Origin: Odobenus rosmarus divergens
Lineage: Eukaryota; Chordata; Mammalia; Carnivora; Odobenidae
Direction of reading: 5' to 3'
Length of the DNA: 64,000 bases
NCBI RefSeq assembly: GCF_000321225.1
Contig: NW_004450461.1
Coordinates: forward strand, 146,960 to 210,959
This document shows positions 37,523 to 49,749 of the stretch, in pieces (within the stretch, counting starts at the first letter, position 1; each line of letters opens with the position of its first letter). The position numbers were made by a program, and so were the translations under genes. The notes under the pieces are model-generated. The model had not been told where the DNA came from and did not search any database. It worked only from the letters and a program-made list of their open reading frames with translations.

Positions 37523-38954
37523 AAAGATCATGATTGGATTATCAACATACCAATAAATAGAAAAAATATGGAATTAAACACAAAATTAACATAATGCTAG
37601 TAAATAAGGCACTGTGTCAAGGAGGGTGGCAAATTATATAATGAGTATCATTACTCACTGGGGAGGCTAAATGTAGGGATACCTTGTGACGGAGAAAACC
37701 TATGTTCTAGAAATGTCTTTGGCAATCAAGAAAGGAGTTAAGCCTATCTTTTAATGGCTTTCAAATGAATGGGAAAGATATGCTTAAGGAGAGAAGAGTT
37801 TTATTTGAAGCTGAGAAGCAAACAATATATTCATTGAAGAAATAACGTAATAACACAGTTTGAAAGCATTACAACAGGAAGCATGGAAAATTTGGACTAT
37901 TGCTATTTTTTTGTCATTTTGGATTTTTCTACACAAATATAAGTGCACGCAGATATTAACATATTTGTTTACACTTAATCTTTTTTTCCCCAGTTGCCCT
38001 TCATTAACAGTTCATCCCACATTTCTGTCTTTGGAGCACCACTCCCTGAAGACTGCAGGAAGTCCTACTGCTCGTATAGTTCAGAAAGAGTCAGTCCAGG
38101 ACTAAACACCAAACCAAGACTAACAAAAGTCTCAAAGACCCAGAGTATTATGAAAACTTCTCACCACTCATCAGTGCACCTTGATGCCAGTTTGTGTGCC
38201 CTGCTCTAGGACCTTGTGTTTTCATCTGGTCTTTATCCCACACTCATTCTATCTTCCTGGTAGATTCTGTTTTAGGGGCATTTTCTATACTGAGAGAAGA
38301 ATTTAGGCAGAACCATGCGGGACTTTCTCACTGAGCTTTTCCTCATTGGGAGGCTATTTGGAATCTCTTCTTCTCCCTGAAGTGCTGGGTTTCTTTGCAA
38401 AGTGCTCTTCCTCACATAAGGGAAGAGTTCTGTGCAACATCCCAATAGTTTCAATTAGATTTTCCTCCCTCCCGGTACAACGTCCTTGACCCATGAAGAC
38501 AACTGATAATGCACATTCAAATATGTAAAACAATTATGTAAAAACAAAGAGGAAAGTTTATATGATGTTTCTTGAACAAAATAAGGTATATTCAAAAGCA
38601 GTTAAAGACTCCATGCCATGTATTTTAAGTAATTACTTTAACAATTGCATTGTTACTAAATTAAAATTATACTATAGTCTTGCTAACTGCTTATTTTCCC
38701 TGCTTTTGTGTAATTGCCAATTCAAAGAATATGAACATTTAAAAATCACATTATACATTGCTATATCACCTGCAAACTGTCTATGAATGTTCATTTTACT
38801 TTGTATTTAGCAACAATTATATTTTTGTTCATATTTTTAAAATTTGCTAGATTAAAAACAAACTGTATCTCACAGCTTACAAGCAGAAAGTAATCATCAA
38901 TTAGAGTGAGCTTATCTAAAAAGAAACATAAAATTAAAGAGCAAACCCAGGCAT
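37523..38954. other. Unique sequence containing a candidate exon
   Basis: No repeats recognised. Composition rises in complexity over 37980-38470, which contains the candidate exon listed separately. Confidence 0.45.
37994..38209 (+). other. Candidate 3'-terminal exon (speculative)
   Basis: A pyrimidine-rich tract ending 'tctttttttccccag' (37979-37993) is a good-looking 3' splice site. An open frame begins at the next base and runs 71 codons to a TAG at 38207-38209. The product would be Ser/Lys/His-rich, with no domain, membrane segment or family that I recognise. I see no strong internal donor and no close polyadenylation signal, and no upstream exon. A 71-codon frame can occur by chance, so this is a candidate and not a gene call. 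Confidence 0.18.
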
Positions 38955-38971
38955 AGAAATAAATATCTACT

Positions 38972-40644
38972 CACAATTCCGGACTTCCAGCTCTATTACA
39001 AAGCTGTCATCATCAAGACAGTATGGTACTGGCACAAAAACAGACACATAGATCAATGGAACAGAATAGAGAGCCCAGAAATGGACCCTCAACTCTATGG
39101 TCAACTGATCTTTGACAAAGCAGGAAAGAATGTCCAATGGCAAAAAGACAGTCTCTTCAACAAATCGTGTTGGGAAAATTGGACAGCCACATGCAGAAGA
39201 ATGAAACTGGACCATTTCCTTACACCACACACAAAAATAGACTCCAAATGGTTGAAAGACCTAAACGTGAGACAGGAGTCCATCAAAATCCTAAAGGAGA
39301 ACACAGGCAGCAACCTCTTCGACCTTAGCCGCAGCAACTTCTTCCTAGAAACATCACCAAAGGCAAGGGAAGCCAGGGCAAAAATGAACTATTGGGATTT
39401 CATCAAGATAAAAAGCTTTTGCACAGCAAAAGAAACAGTCCACAAAACCAAAAGACAACCGACAGAATGGGAGAAAATATTTGCAAATGACATATCAGAT
39501 AAAGGGCTAGTATCCAAAATCTATAAAGAACTTATCAAACTCAACACCCAAAGAACAAATAATCCAATCAAGAAATGGGCAGAAGACATGAACAGACATT
39601 TTTCCAAAGAAGACATCCAAATGGCCAACAGACACATGAAAAAGTGCTCAACATCGCTCGGCATCAGGGATATCCAAATCAAAACCTCAGTGAGATACCA
39701 CCTCACACCCGTCAGAATGGCTAAAATGAACAAGTCAGGAAACGACAGATGTTGGCGGGGATGCGGAGAAAGGGGAACCCTCCTCCACTGTTGGTGGGAA
39801 TGCAAGCTGGTGCAACCCCTCTGGAAAACAGTATGGAGGTTCCTCAAACAGTTGAAAATAGAGCTACCATACGATCCAGCAATTGCACTACTGGGTATTT
39901 ACCACAAAGATACAAATGTAGGGATCTGAAGGGGTACGTGCACCCCAATGTTTATAGCAGCAATGTCCACAATAGCCAAACTGTGGAAAGAGCCAAGATG
40001 TCCATCGACAGATGAATGGATAAAGAAGATGTGGTATATTTACACGATGGAATATTATGCAGCCATCAAAAGGAATGAGATCTTGCCATTTGCAACAACG
40101 TGGATGGAACTGGAGGGTGTTATGCTGAGTGAAATAAGTCAGTCAGAGAAAGACATGTATCATATGACCTCACTGATATGAGGAATTCTTAATCTCAGGA
40201 AACAAACTGAGGGTTGCTGGAGTGGTGGGGGGTGGGAGGGATTGGGTGGCTGGGTGATAGACATTGGGGAGGGTATGTGCTATGGTGAGCACTGTGAATT
40301 GTACAAGACCGATGAATCACGGATCTGTACTTCTGAAACAAATAATGCAATATATGTTAAGAAAAAAAAAGAAGAAGATAGCAGGAGGGGTAGAATGAAG
40401 GGGAGTAAGTTGGAGGGGGAGACGAACCATTAGAGACGATGGACTCTGAAAAACAAACTGAGGGTTCTAGAGGGGAGGGGGGTGGGGGGATGGGTTGGCC
40501 TGGTGATGGGTATTAAAGAGGGCACATTCTGCGTGGAGCACTGGGTGTTATGCACAAACAATGAATCATGGAACACTGCATCAAAAACTAATGATGTAAT
40601 GTATGGTGGTTAACATAACAATAAAAAATTATTAAAAAAAAAAA
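38972..40644 (+). mobile_element. Young 5'-truncated LINE-1
   Basis: Starts in the second half of ORF2 and ends with a two-module 3' UTR and an A-rich tail ('aataaaaaattattaaaa'). The TSD is 'agaaataaatatctact' (38955-38971) against 'agaaagaaatatctact' (40645-40661), one difference. It is the best-preserved L1 in the window. The 3' UTR contains 'aaacaaactgagggtt' twice, at 40201 and 40451, exactly 250 bp apart, with an A-rich tract between them (about 40352-40375). Confidence 0.97.
38973..40181 (+). pseudogene. L1 ORF2 C-terminal part, one nonsense codon
   Basis: A single frame is open from 38973 to the normal ORF2 stop (TGA, 40179-40181), except for TGA at 39927-39929. The antisense L1 at 62.6 kb reads Arg (CGA) at that place, so this is probably a CpG-type C-to-T change. 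The readable part covers the region after the reverse-transcriptase thumb and the C-terminal cysteine cluster [19 protein letters not shown] (C-x3-C-x7-H-x4-C), which is intact here. The endonuclease and catalytic RT motifs are absent because of 5' truncation, so the copy could never have encoded an active enzyme. Confidence 0.93.
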
Positions 40645-40661
40645 AAGAAAGAAATATCTAC

Positions 40662-41289
40662 TTTTGTTTCACTGTTTCCAGTTTCGGGAGTAATTGATTT
40701 TGCCTTTGAAAGAAAATTATAAGTTTATGAAACCCCATGGTTATGATACACTTTGATTTATAAATCCAAATAAAAACTGGTAGATGAAAAATAGAATGTG
40801 CATATACTTTCCAGTAAAAATATAAGAATATGTGTATTTCTTTAGAACAACCCTCAAAAGCTTTATATTAGGTGGTATATTTAAGTTTAAAATGAATTCC
40901 ACCACAATATCAGTATGCTGTAGGCACTAAAGTAGACTGTGATTGTACAATTTACGAGGCACAAGTTTTCTTAAGACACCAGGTTACAGAAATCTAATAC
41001 TGCTATCCTGATTTCCTAATCATGCATTATATTTATTTATTCTCATGTAATCATGCCTAAAACTCAGACCTTGCAAACAAACCAACTAATATATTTAATA
41101 TCTATCCTAATGGAAAATAGCCAAAGTTACATATATTTTCTCAGTAGTTAATGCTTCAATTATATACATTTCTTCCTGTTTTAACTCTGGATTTAATTTT
41201 CCTTTTGGACTCTACCAATTTACATTCTTTTGCCCTTCTCACTATTCCAGTGAAATTGCCCTCTCTCACTCTCTTATATAGTAACATAA
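40662..41289. other. Unique spacer
   Basis: No element or gene recognised. Confidence 0.45.
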
Positions 41290-42675
41290 TTTCTATCAAC
41301 TATTTTTTTCCTTTTTAAAGTATGACTAAACATAGTGAAATGGACAGAAGTGTATAGTTTTATGAATTTTGAGAAATGCATACAGCCATGTAACCCAATC
41401 AACCCAACACAATCAAGGTAGAGAAATTTATATCTCTATAGAAAATCCTCTCATTCTACTTCAAAAGCCCTCCTCCAATGACTAGCTCAATAAATTTAAT
41501 TTTTTTTTTGCCATTTGATAACTTCATATAAATAGAATCATAATGTATGCGCTATTTTGCACTTTTTTCATTCACATGCTTTTGAGATCCAACCATGTTA
41601 TTTAATGGATCAATGGTTCTCTTTATTGTTCAGTAGTATTCCATGTTATAAAAATACCACAATCTGTGGACCTGTTCTCTGTCAAAATCATTTGGATTAT
41701 TTCCAGTTTTTTGTTGATATGTAAAAAAGCTGCTATGGCACATTCTTGTACAGGATTTTGGTTGATACACATTTTTATTTCTCTTTGGTAGTACTTAGGA
41801 GTAGAGCTCTTAGGCCAAGGGTAGATGAATTCTTGCTTTTATAAGAAACTGCTAAGCAGTTCTCCAGAGCAGTTGCATCATTTTACATTTCCATGAGAAA
41901 TATAGCAGAGTTCATGTGGTTCCCCATCCTCGCCAAAATTGGATGGTTTTGATATTTTAAATTTAAATTATTCCAGCATATGTGAGGTGGTAAATTGTTG
42001 TGCTTTTACATTGCACTTTCTAGATGACTATTTTTGGGCATTATTTTGTGTGCTAACTGGTCTTTCATGTATCCTTTTTTTGGAAGAGTATTTTCAAGTG
42101 CATATATTCTTAATTTTCTATTAAATAGCTTGATAACTTTTTTGTATTGAGTTATAAGAGTTCATGTATATAGATACAAGCTCTTTGTCAGAAATAAGTA
42201 TCAAATATTTTCTCTTAGTCTGTGGTTTGCAAATTTTTTTCCTTAACAGTGTTGTTAAGTGAGGAGAAGTTACTAATTTTCATGAGGTTTAATTTATTAA
42301 TTTTTCTTTTATGGCTAGTGTTTCAATTGTTCTATGGGATCTTATGTCAAAGTTGCAATGATATTCTCCTTTGTTTTCTTATATAATCTTTATTTTTCTT
42401 AGATTTATGTATAATAAATTGATCCATTTCAAATCATTGCTTCCAGTTATGGCTGTAATTCCAGCAACATTTTTTGAAAAGACTTTTTTTCTTCATTGAA
42501 TTTTTTTTGGCACCTATTTCTGGACTCTATGCTGATCTATTTCTTTTAAAATCCCAATGCCTTTATACTTTCCTGATGACTGTAATTTTCTGCTAAGTTT
42601 TTAAAACAGGTAATGTAAACTCTGCAACTTTGTTCTTTTTTTTTCAATATTGTTTTGCTAATCTAAATATTTTGC
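41290..42675 (-). repeat. Old antisense L1M fragment (3' UTR to ORF2)
   Basis: 'catacagccatgtaacccaa', 'ctccaatgactagctcaa', 'agtagtattccatgttataa', 'tatgtgaggtggtaaattgt' and 'ctctttgtcagaaataagta' are reverse-strand L1 words in order from 3' UTR towards ORF2. Frames within it (such as 41939-42124) are shadows. Confidence 0.8.
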
Positions 42676-42689
42676 AAACAATCTGAGTT

Positions 42690-43075
42690 GTACTTAACAG
42701 GTGAAAGAATAAACAAACTGCATTATATTTATACTGGGGAATTGTACTCATCAATACAAGAATGAATCTCAAAAGTAATATGCTGAACAAAAATGTCAAA
42801 AAATACTAAATTATCCCATTTATAATATCTTTCAGAACAGTCTACAAATCTGTAGTAAAATATAGAATATTGGTTGTTTTTTGAGCTGACGTGTAGAGAT
42901 CTACAACAAAGTGGCATAACGAAATTTTCTTGGGTAACAAAGTGCTATATTTTGATGGAGTAATAGTAATATGACAACATTAATTTGTGAAATTCATTAA
43001 ACTGTACACACAAAATATGTGCATTTATTGTTTATAAACTGTATGACAATGAGGTTGGCTTTTAAAATTTACCAA
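42690..43075 (+). repeat. Old sense-strand L1/HAL1 3' end
   Basis: 'ggtgaaagaataaacaaact', 'aagaatgaatctcaaaagta' and 'ttcattaaactgtacacaca' give the sense 3' end of an old L1M or HAL1. It sits between antisense L1 pieces, so it inserted in opposite orientation or was rearranged there. Confidence 0.72.
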
Positions 43076-43189
43076 CTATAATTTGGATTTGTTTTATATT
43101 TCCCTTTATTTCTATCAGTTTTCATTTCATCTGTTTGGAAGTTCTTTAAGTACATTCACAATTATATTCCTGTTTTATTAATGAATCAT

Positions 43190-43217
43190 CATGTAATATT
43201 GCTCATGTAATATTGCT
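43190..43217. repeat. 14-bp tandem repeat, two copies
   Basis: 'catgtaatattgct' occurs twice without interruption. Confidence 0.9.
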
Positions 43218-43275
43218 CTTTATCTCTGGTCTTTAAGCCACTGTTTGGTGATGACTGTTGCTTACCTTTTTTTTA

Positions 43276-43450
43276 TTTTTAAGATTTTATTTATTTATTT
43301 GAGAGAGAGAGCACAAGAGGGAGGAGCGGGAGAGGGAGAAGCAGACTCCCCGCCGAGCAGGGAGCCCGATGCGGGACTCCATCCTGGGACTCCAGGATCA
43401 TGACCTGAGCTGAAGGCAGTCGCCCAACCAACTGAGCCACCCAGGTGCCC
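43276..43450 (-). mobile_element. Can-SINE nested in old L1
   Basis: Flanks 'tgcttacctttttttta' (43259-43275) and 'tgcttatctttttttta' (43451-43467) match with one change. Head at right 'ctgagccacccaggtgccc'. The left edge is blurred by the T-run. Confidence 0.93.
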
Positions 43451-43611
43451 TGCTTATCTTTTTTTTACACATTAGCAAGCTGTATCTTTTCCTCTCAGCA
43501 TCACTTTATTTAACTTTTGTTCCTTGTGGACAGCATTTGGTTGTGTCTTGCTTTTTTATCTTCTCAGTTTTAGCCTTTAGAGTATTTAGTCCATTCATAT
43601 ATTTTTCAGCT

Positions 43612-45400
43612 CTTTGAGATAATTGCAGATTCACATAGGGTTGTAAGAAATAATAAAGAAATATAATATACACACTTCATTTAGTTTTCCCCAAAGATAA
43701 CATCTCCCACAACTATATCACAACCAGGAAATTGACATTAATAAAATCTATTGAATTTCTTACAATTTTACTAGTTTTTTACACACTTATGTGAGTGTTG
43801 TATATTTATATTTAATTCTATATAGTTTATTACATGTATTGATTTATATGACTACCACCATAGTCAAGTCATAGAACAATTACATTACAAAGATCCTTAA
43901 TGTTACTGCTCTTAACATCCTCGCTACTCCTTCCTTCCCTAACTCCATACTACCTGTCAACCAATAACCTGTTCTCCATATCCATACTTTTGTCATTTCA
44001 TGCATTTTATATAAGTGGACATGTATAGTATGCAAGTTTTTTATACTGACATTTCTACTCAGCATGATACCCTTGAGACCTATCCAAGTTGTCACAAATA
44101 TTGATTGTGTCCCTTTTTAATTCTGAGTAGTATTCTATAGTAGATTGTGCTATTATTTTGTTTTTTTCCCCATCAAAGGATATTTGGATTGTTTTCAGGT
44201 TTTTCAAATTATGAATAAATAATATTCATGTACAGGTTTTTGTATGAAAATAAGTTTTCATTTCTGAGAGATAAATATCCAAGAGTACAATGGTAAGCAC
44301 ATATTTAGTTTTGTAAGAAACTTCCATGATCTTTTCTAAAGTAACTAACATTTTACTTCCCCGCCAATTATATATGGATAGTCCAGTTTCTCTGAGCTTT
44401 CACTAGTATTTGGTGTCATCACTGTTTATTAATTGATTGATTTATTCATTCAAGCCATGCTGATTTAGTGTGGTGATATTTTACTGTGATTTCACTTTCA
44501 TTTTCCTTATGGCTAATTACACTGAATATCCTTTAATGTGCTTATTTGCCATCTATATAACTTTGGTGAAATGTCTGTTCAAGTATTTTCCCATTTTCCA
44601 ACTGGACAGTTTGTTATTTACTATTCGGTTTTGAGAATTCTTTTTGTGATCTAGATCAAAGTCTGTCAAATGTGTGACAAATAATTTGCCCCATTATGCA
44701 GCTTATTTTTGCATCCTTTTCACAGGGTCCTTTGTGGAGTTTTTAATTTTTACAATGTCCAAGGTATCACCTCTCCCTTCTTATTTATTTTATTTTGGTG
44801 CCTACCCTAAGTGCTCCAGCACTATTTATTGAAAGACTATCCTTGAATTGCTACTGCATCTTTGTCAAAGGTCAGCTGTGTGGTCTACTTATGGGTTCTC
44901 TAGTCTCTTCCACTGATCTTTGTGCTTACCCCTCTGCCAATACCACACTCCTTTGGTTGCTGTAGCTACTTAGTAAACTCGTTAGGTCTTGTTAATTACT
45001 CGGATGGAGTGATTCCTCCCACTTCTTACATTTCTTACAAAATTATTTCACTATTTTTGACCCTCTGCGTTTCCATAGATGTCAGAATAAATGTTGGGGG
45101 AAAAAACGGGATTTTTATAAAATTGCAATTAACTTATAGATCTATTTGGAGGGATTTAACATCTTTACTATACTGAGACTTCCAATCCACAAACAAGGTA
45201 TGTCTCTAAAATATTTCATTCTTCTTGATTTCTTTCATTGGCATTTTGTAAATTTCAGCATACAGTTCTTATACATATTTTGTTTAGTATATAACAAAGT
45301 GTTTAATTTTTTGAGTGATTATAAATGCTACTGTGTTTTTAATTTTGGTTTCCATAAAATTGTTTGTTCTTTAACATAATTCTATTTTGAATAAATTAAG
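43612..45400 (-). repeat. Old antisense L1M, 3' UTR to mid-ORF2
   Basis: 'gcagattcacatagggttgt', 'attctgagtagtattctata', 'caaaggatatttggattgtt', 'tggtgaaatgtctgttcaag', 'gaccctctgcgtttccatag' are reverse-strand L1 text in order from 3' UTR to ORF2. Frames 44922-45379 are antisense shadows. Confidence 0.82.
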
Positions 45401-46080
45401 AAATGTAAAACTCATTTATTATATTTACCCACATATTTGACATATTCTGTTGTGTTTTTGTTTTTTTTGTAAATTTGAGTTTAACTCTAACATTGTATTT
45501 AAGCCTTAAGCATTTCCTTTAGCATTTTTGAATTGCAGTCCTCTTGTTGATGAATTCTCTCAACCTCTATATATCTAAAAATGTCTTTATTTTCCTTTCA
45601 TTTCTGAAGGATAGTTTTCAGTAGTTATAGTATTCCAGAATAATAAACTTCTCCTCTTCCTTCTCCTCCTTGTTGTCTTCATTATATTCTTTTACCACTT
45701 TATAGGCTCTCACTGGTTTTGGTGAGAAATCTGTGGTTATTTGTATTCTTGCCCCCAACATGTAATATGTGCTTCCACCAGCTGTTTTTGAGAAGTTTTC
45801 TTTATATTTGTTTTCAACAACTTGGCCATGATATGCCCCAGAATATTTACTTTGTGTTTATCCTGTTTGGGGTTCATTGAGCTTCCTAATTTCTGAATTA
45901 CTATTTTTCAAAACATTTAAAAGGTTTAGTTACTTTTTAATTAAATCATTTAACACCCTATTCTGACTTGCTTCTCCCTCTGGGACTCTAATTCAACATA
46001 CTTTCCATTAAATGTTATTACATACACTACTGAAGTTCTGCATATTTCTTTTTTGTCCTTCATATTCTCTCTGTACTTCA
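45401..46080 (-). repeat. Possible ancient L1M-like antisense tract
   Basis: 'ggttttggtgagaaatctgt', 'acttggccatgatatgcccc', 'ggggttcattgagcttccta', 'cttctccctctgggactcta' follow a well-known mammalian antisense L1-associated order, probably the 5' part of an L1M element. Confidence 0.5.
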
Positions 46081-48374
46081 CAATGGAGAAGAGGAAAAAC
46101 TAAACAAACTATATCATTAGTTATAATATAAAATCAGTAGATGTCATCTAAAATGAATGAGGATTATGCAAGTTCTATTTGTAAGAAAAACAATACATTG
46201 TAATCATGAAAAAAAAACACAAAAAAACACAAAGAATGAACTACAAGTGGAATATTAGCAAAAAATCCATTAAACAGTAAGCATAACGTAAAATGACCTA
46301 AGAAAATTAAGAATATATTTGCCTTTATAAAAATGGCATTTGATTATTAAAAGAAACTTGTAGAGAAAAGAGTTATAAGAAGATTAATTCATTAATGTTG
46401 CAAATGCCTGGGTGTTTGAATCAGAGCTCTTGCCAATGACTTTTCTTTTTAAGAAACAGGTGTGTAAACATTAAACACAAATACTAAATCCAAGTGCTCC
46501 TGTATTTCTTCAACTAAATTTTATGTAAATACCTATTAATCAGATTGTTCTTTGACTCTCCATAGTTTGGTCCCAATAGTTTTACATTATTTTCTACACC
46601 AGAATTAGGAATAGACATTATTTTTAAATCACTCTAAGTTCCATTAGGAGGATTTCCTAAAATAACTAATATGAAAATGATCATTAAATTATAAAATCCT
46701 ATACCAGAATTATGTAGTGGTTTTCAATAATAGAGATGTCCAATCTATTTTTATTTTCCATAATTACATAGACATGCATTATCTAAGTAGAAGAAAAGGT
46801 GATTCTACAAGTATAATCGATACTAGAATGGATATCTGAGAAAAGATGCAGAATACTTGGCCTTGGCAATTTTAAAAAATATGGTAGGAAAAGTCCAACT
46901 CAATTGGTTGCATGCTTTGAACTCTGCTTTTATATTTAGCAGTAATGGGACTGTGTTTTTGAAAAACAGATTTTTTTTTAGGAATACAATTTCCTCTACC
47001 AAAGAATACTTCTCTGAACAGTATTCACCAAGAATTTTGACTGATCTAATTAAAGCTGTAATAATCCAGTCACACTTCTCATATAGTGCCCCTTATTAGC
47101 CTTTCAGGTAGTTTCTTTTGCAATATAGCAAGCCATGGCCAGGTCTGGGTTAGGGAAAATTGGATTCATTGTGGCAGTGATGACAAATTATCTTCTGCAA
47201 GAATTAAAACAATGGGTCAAGAGAGAGAAAAAAAAAACCTAAACAAAAGAAAGGAATGGGATGGGAATGAATAAAGAATAAGACTGCATATTAAAAAACC
47301 AAAGCAATAGAAGAAATTTTAAAAACTGAATAAAAAGGCAATGCAAAACTGGCATAATGGGCTTTTCTTGTCATTAGAGATTATTACATTCTCATTTCTT
47401 TTATGATCAAATGTGGCATATTCTAGTCTTTAAGGGCCTCCAACATATTCAGTAAAAGCAATATATGCAAAATTACAGGAAACTCTTAGCTTTGAAATAA
47501 TGGCTTGTAGGCCATAATGAACCACTAATTTTCTTCGGCACAAGCTGATCGCAGTTAGTATGGGTTAAAAGTTCAATTTGACCCAGTATTTGATTTGCTC
47601 AAAGTAATCATTAAGTATTATAAAAGCGCTTTCCTATCTTCCTATGATATATTTTGCCAATATCAAAAACTGGAAAAGGGATTTTAATATTTTTTGACAT
47701 TTTTGTGTTATTCATGCACTAACGATTTTGTTAAATACAGCTTAGGATAAAATCATCCCAGGCATACTTAATATAAAATGGATTTCAGCTGATATTTGGA
47801 TTCAGTGCAAAGTAATAATACAGTATTAAATAAATTGTTCCAATGCTAATATAATAAATCGTGTAGTGCTTTTACAATGCCTTAAAAATGGGCACATTCA
47901 ATACTGTTGATTTTGCTGCAAAATTGTCTGTGGATCTTCTAAAATTTCATTTGACTTTTGTAAAAAATACTGTGATATAGATCGTAGAGATGCAATTATA
48001 CCTATATTAAATAAAAGGAAACTAAATCTTTGAGAAGGTGAAACAAATTTCTGATATTCTATAACTATTTCATAATTTGGCAAGGATTTAAGGTTACTTT
48101 TATGAATAACACCTCTGTGCTTTTACCCAAGACTATTATAATACATATTAATATATGATACATGTGTATCTGTAATATATAATATGGACTATGGAACACA
48201 TTAAAAATAGTTATACATTTAGTTTTCTACATAGGTGTTGAATTTTAGAAAAAAAAAACTAACAATATCTTTGCCTAATATTATTTTTTAACTAAATGTA
48301 ATAGGTCAGGATGGTCAATAATATGTACTTTGGTAGACTCAGCAGCAGGCTCATTCTTTATGATGTCCCTTGTT
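46081..48374. other. Long unique interval
   Basis: About 2.3 kb without recognised transposons. Short frames (46857-47099, 47086-47274, 47898-48083) have no family resemblance. 47420-47880 stands out for retained CpG and complex text (see findings). Confidence 0.45.
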
Positions 48375-48388
48375 AAAGGAATAACATT

Positions 48389-48577
48389 GGGGCACCTGGG
48401 TGGCTCAATTAAGCATGTGCCTTAGGCTCAGGTCATGATCCCAGGGTCCCTGGGATTGAGTCCTGTGTCACACTCCCTGCTCAGCAGGGAGTCTACTTCT
48501 CCCTCTCCCTCTCCCTGCAGCTCCCCCTGCTTGTGCTTACTCTCTCTCTCTGTCAAATAAATAAAATCTTTTAAAAA
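48389..48577 (+). mobile_element. Can-SINE
   Basis: TSD 'aaaggaataacatt' (48375-48388) and 'aaaggaataatatt' (48578-48591). A small deletion in the head removes the 'gtcggtt' after 'ggtggctca'. Confidence 0.95.
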
Positions 48578-48732
48578 AAAGGAATAATATTTATAAATGG
48601 CAATTTGAATATTTACTCAACAAATACTACTGTGAACATTGCATTTGAGAGTTTCTATAAAGAGCCACACAGGTAAAGAAAATGAGGCTATGTGAGTATG
48701 AATAAGTTTCCAAGTCAGAAAGATAAATCATG

Positions 48733-48910
48733 GGGCGCCTGGGTGGCTCAGTCGGTTGGGCATCTGCCTTCAGCTCAGGTCATGATCCCAGGGTCCTGGG
48801 ATCGAGCCCCACATCAGGCTCCCTGCTCAGCGGGAAGCCTGCTTCTCCCTCTGTCTGCTGCTCCCCCTGCTCATGCTCTCTCTCTGACAAATAAATAAAA
48901 TCTAAAAAAA
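48733..48910 (+). mobile_element. Can-SINE, very young-looking
   Basis: TSD 'agaaagataaatcatg' (48717-48732 and 48911-48926), 16 bp, perfect. The head 'ggggcgcctgggtggctcag' keeps its CpG, and the body is close to an intact consensus form. It is the best candidate in the window for a lineage-specific or polymorphic insertion. Confidence 0.97.
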
Positions 48911-48926
48911 AGAAAGATAAATCATG

Positions 48927-49749
48927 TACACATATACCTAAAATTCAAGATATACTTTATATGCTTTATGAGAGAATGTTAGGTAAATTGTGAGGATAAA
49001 ATTTATAAAATAAAAGGCTTTGTGGAATATGTAGATTTTGTACATGCTTTAGTAGGATGGATAGATTTTGAATAAGTGGAAAAAAGAGAAAGAAGCATTT
49101 CTTTGAGAAAGTAGTATGGACAGAAGGCAAGAAGTAGACACTACTGGTAATTTTGAGTCATGTATAAAGAAGAGTCTGGAACTGGTGATATTACTTAAAG
49201 GAATACAAGATAGTATTTGAGAAATGAACAAAGCTAGGTTATGGATGGTACTAAATGAATGATAAATGGTTTGGGATTTATAGGCTGAGGATTTTCGATA
49301 CAGAAATTCCATGATAATAGCTTTTGCTCTTGAAGGTAGATCTGGGTTTTTGTTTTGTTTTGTTAAATAAATTGGAAGTGAAACCAACTGCTATATGGAA
49401 TTAATTTAGGGACAATAGAAGAGATGAGAGTCAATGCTGACCTAACGGGTTGGCCTTCGCAGAAACGAGGTTATTGGAAGAAATTACGCATATGGAAGAA
49501 ATATGAGGAATTAGATTATTTGAATGGCAAGAAACATAAAAAAGAAAAAGAAATCAAAGACACTTATATTTTAAGCCTGAGTGGCTAACCTGCTGACAAC
49601 AATGGCATTAAGGAAGGCATTAATATTTATATAATGAGAATTGATTTGACCTCTTATTCTGTTTCAAGCCCATGGTAAGTCTTGGGATAACAGCCACAGA
49701 CACTGATCCCATTTTCAAAGAACTCACAAAAGGGTAATACTGAGTAGTA
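48927..49749. other. Unique or very old sequence
   Basis: Nothing I can name. Minus frame 49049-49387 (112 codons) is composition-driven and has no recognised domain. Confidence 0.4.

Larger units (their letters stand above)
43080..43611 (-). repeat. Old antisense L1 fragment (5' half of ORF2)
   Basis: 'ttctatcagttttcatttca', 'ctctttatctctggtcttta', 'cttgtggacagcatttggtt' and 'gtcttgcttttttatcttct' are reverse-strand words of the endonuclease end of L1. Probably the continuation of 41290-42675 with the middle lost. A SINE is nested at 43276. Confidence 0.65.

Noticed and set aside
39101..39847. Minus-strand frames (78 and 108 codons) opposite L1 ORF2
   Set aside because: Mirror frames of a coding-biased L1 segment; the same shadows appear opposite the 63.6-kb and 7.4-kb ORF2 remnants.
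49049..49387. 112-codon minus-strand frame
   Set aside because: Low-complexity Ser/Leu/Ile-rich text with no family resemblance.
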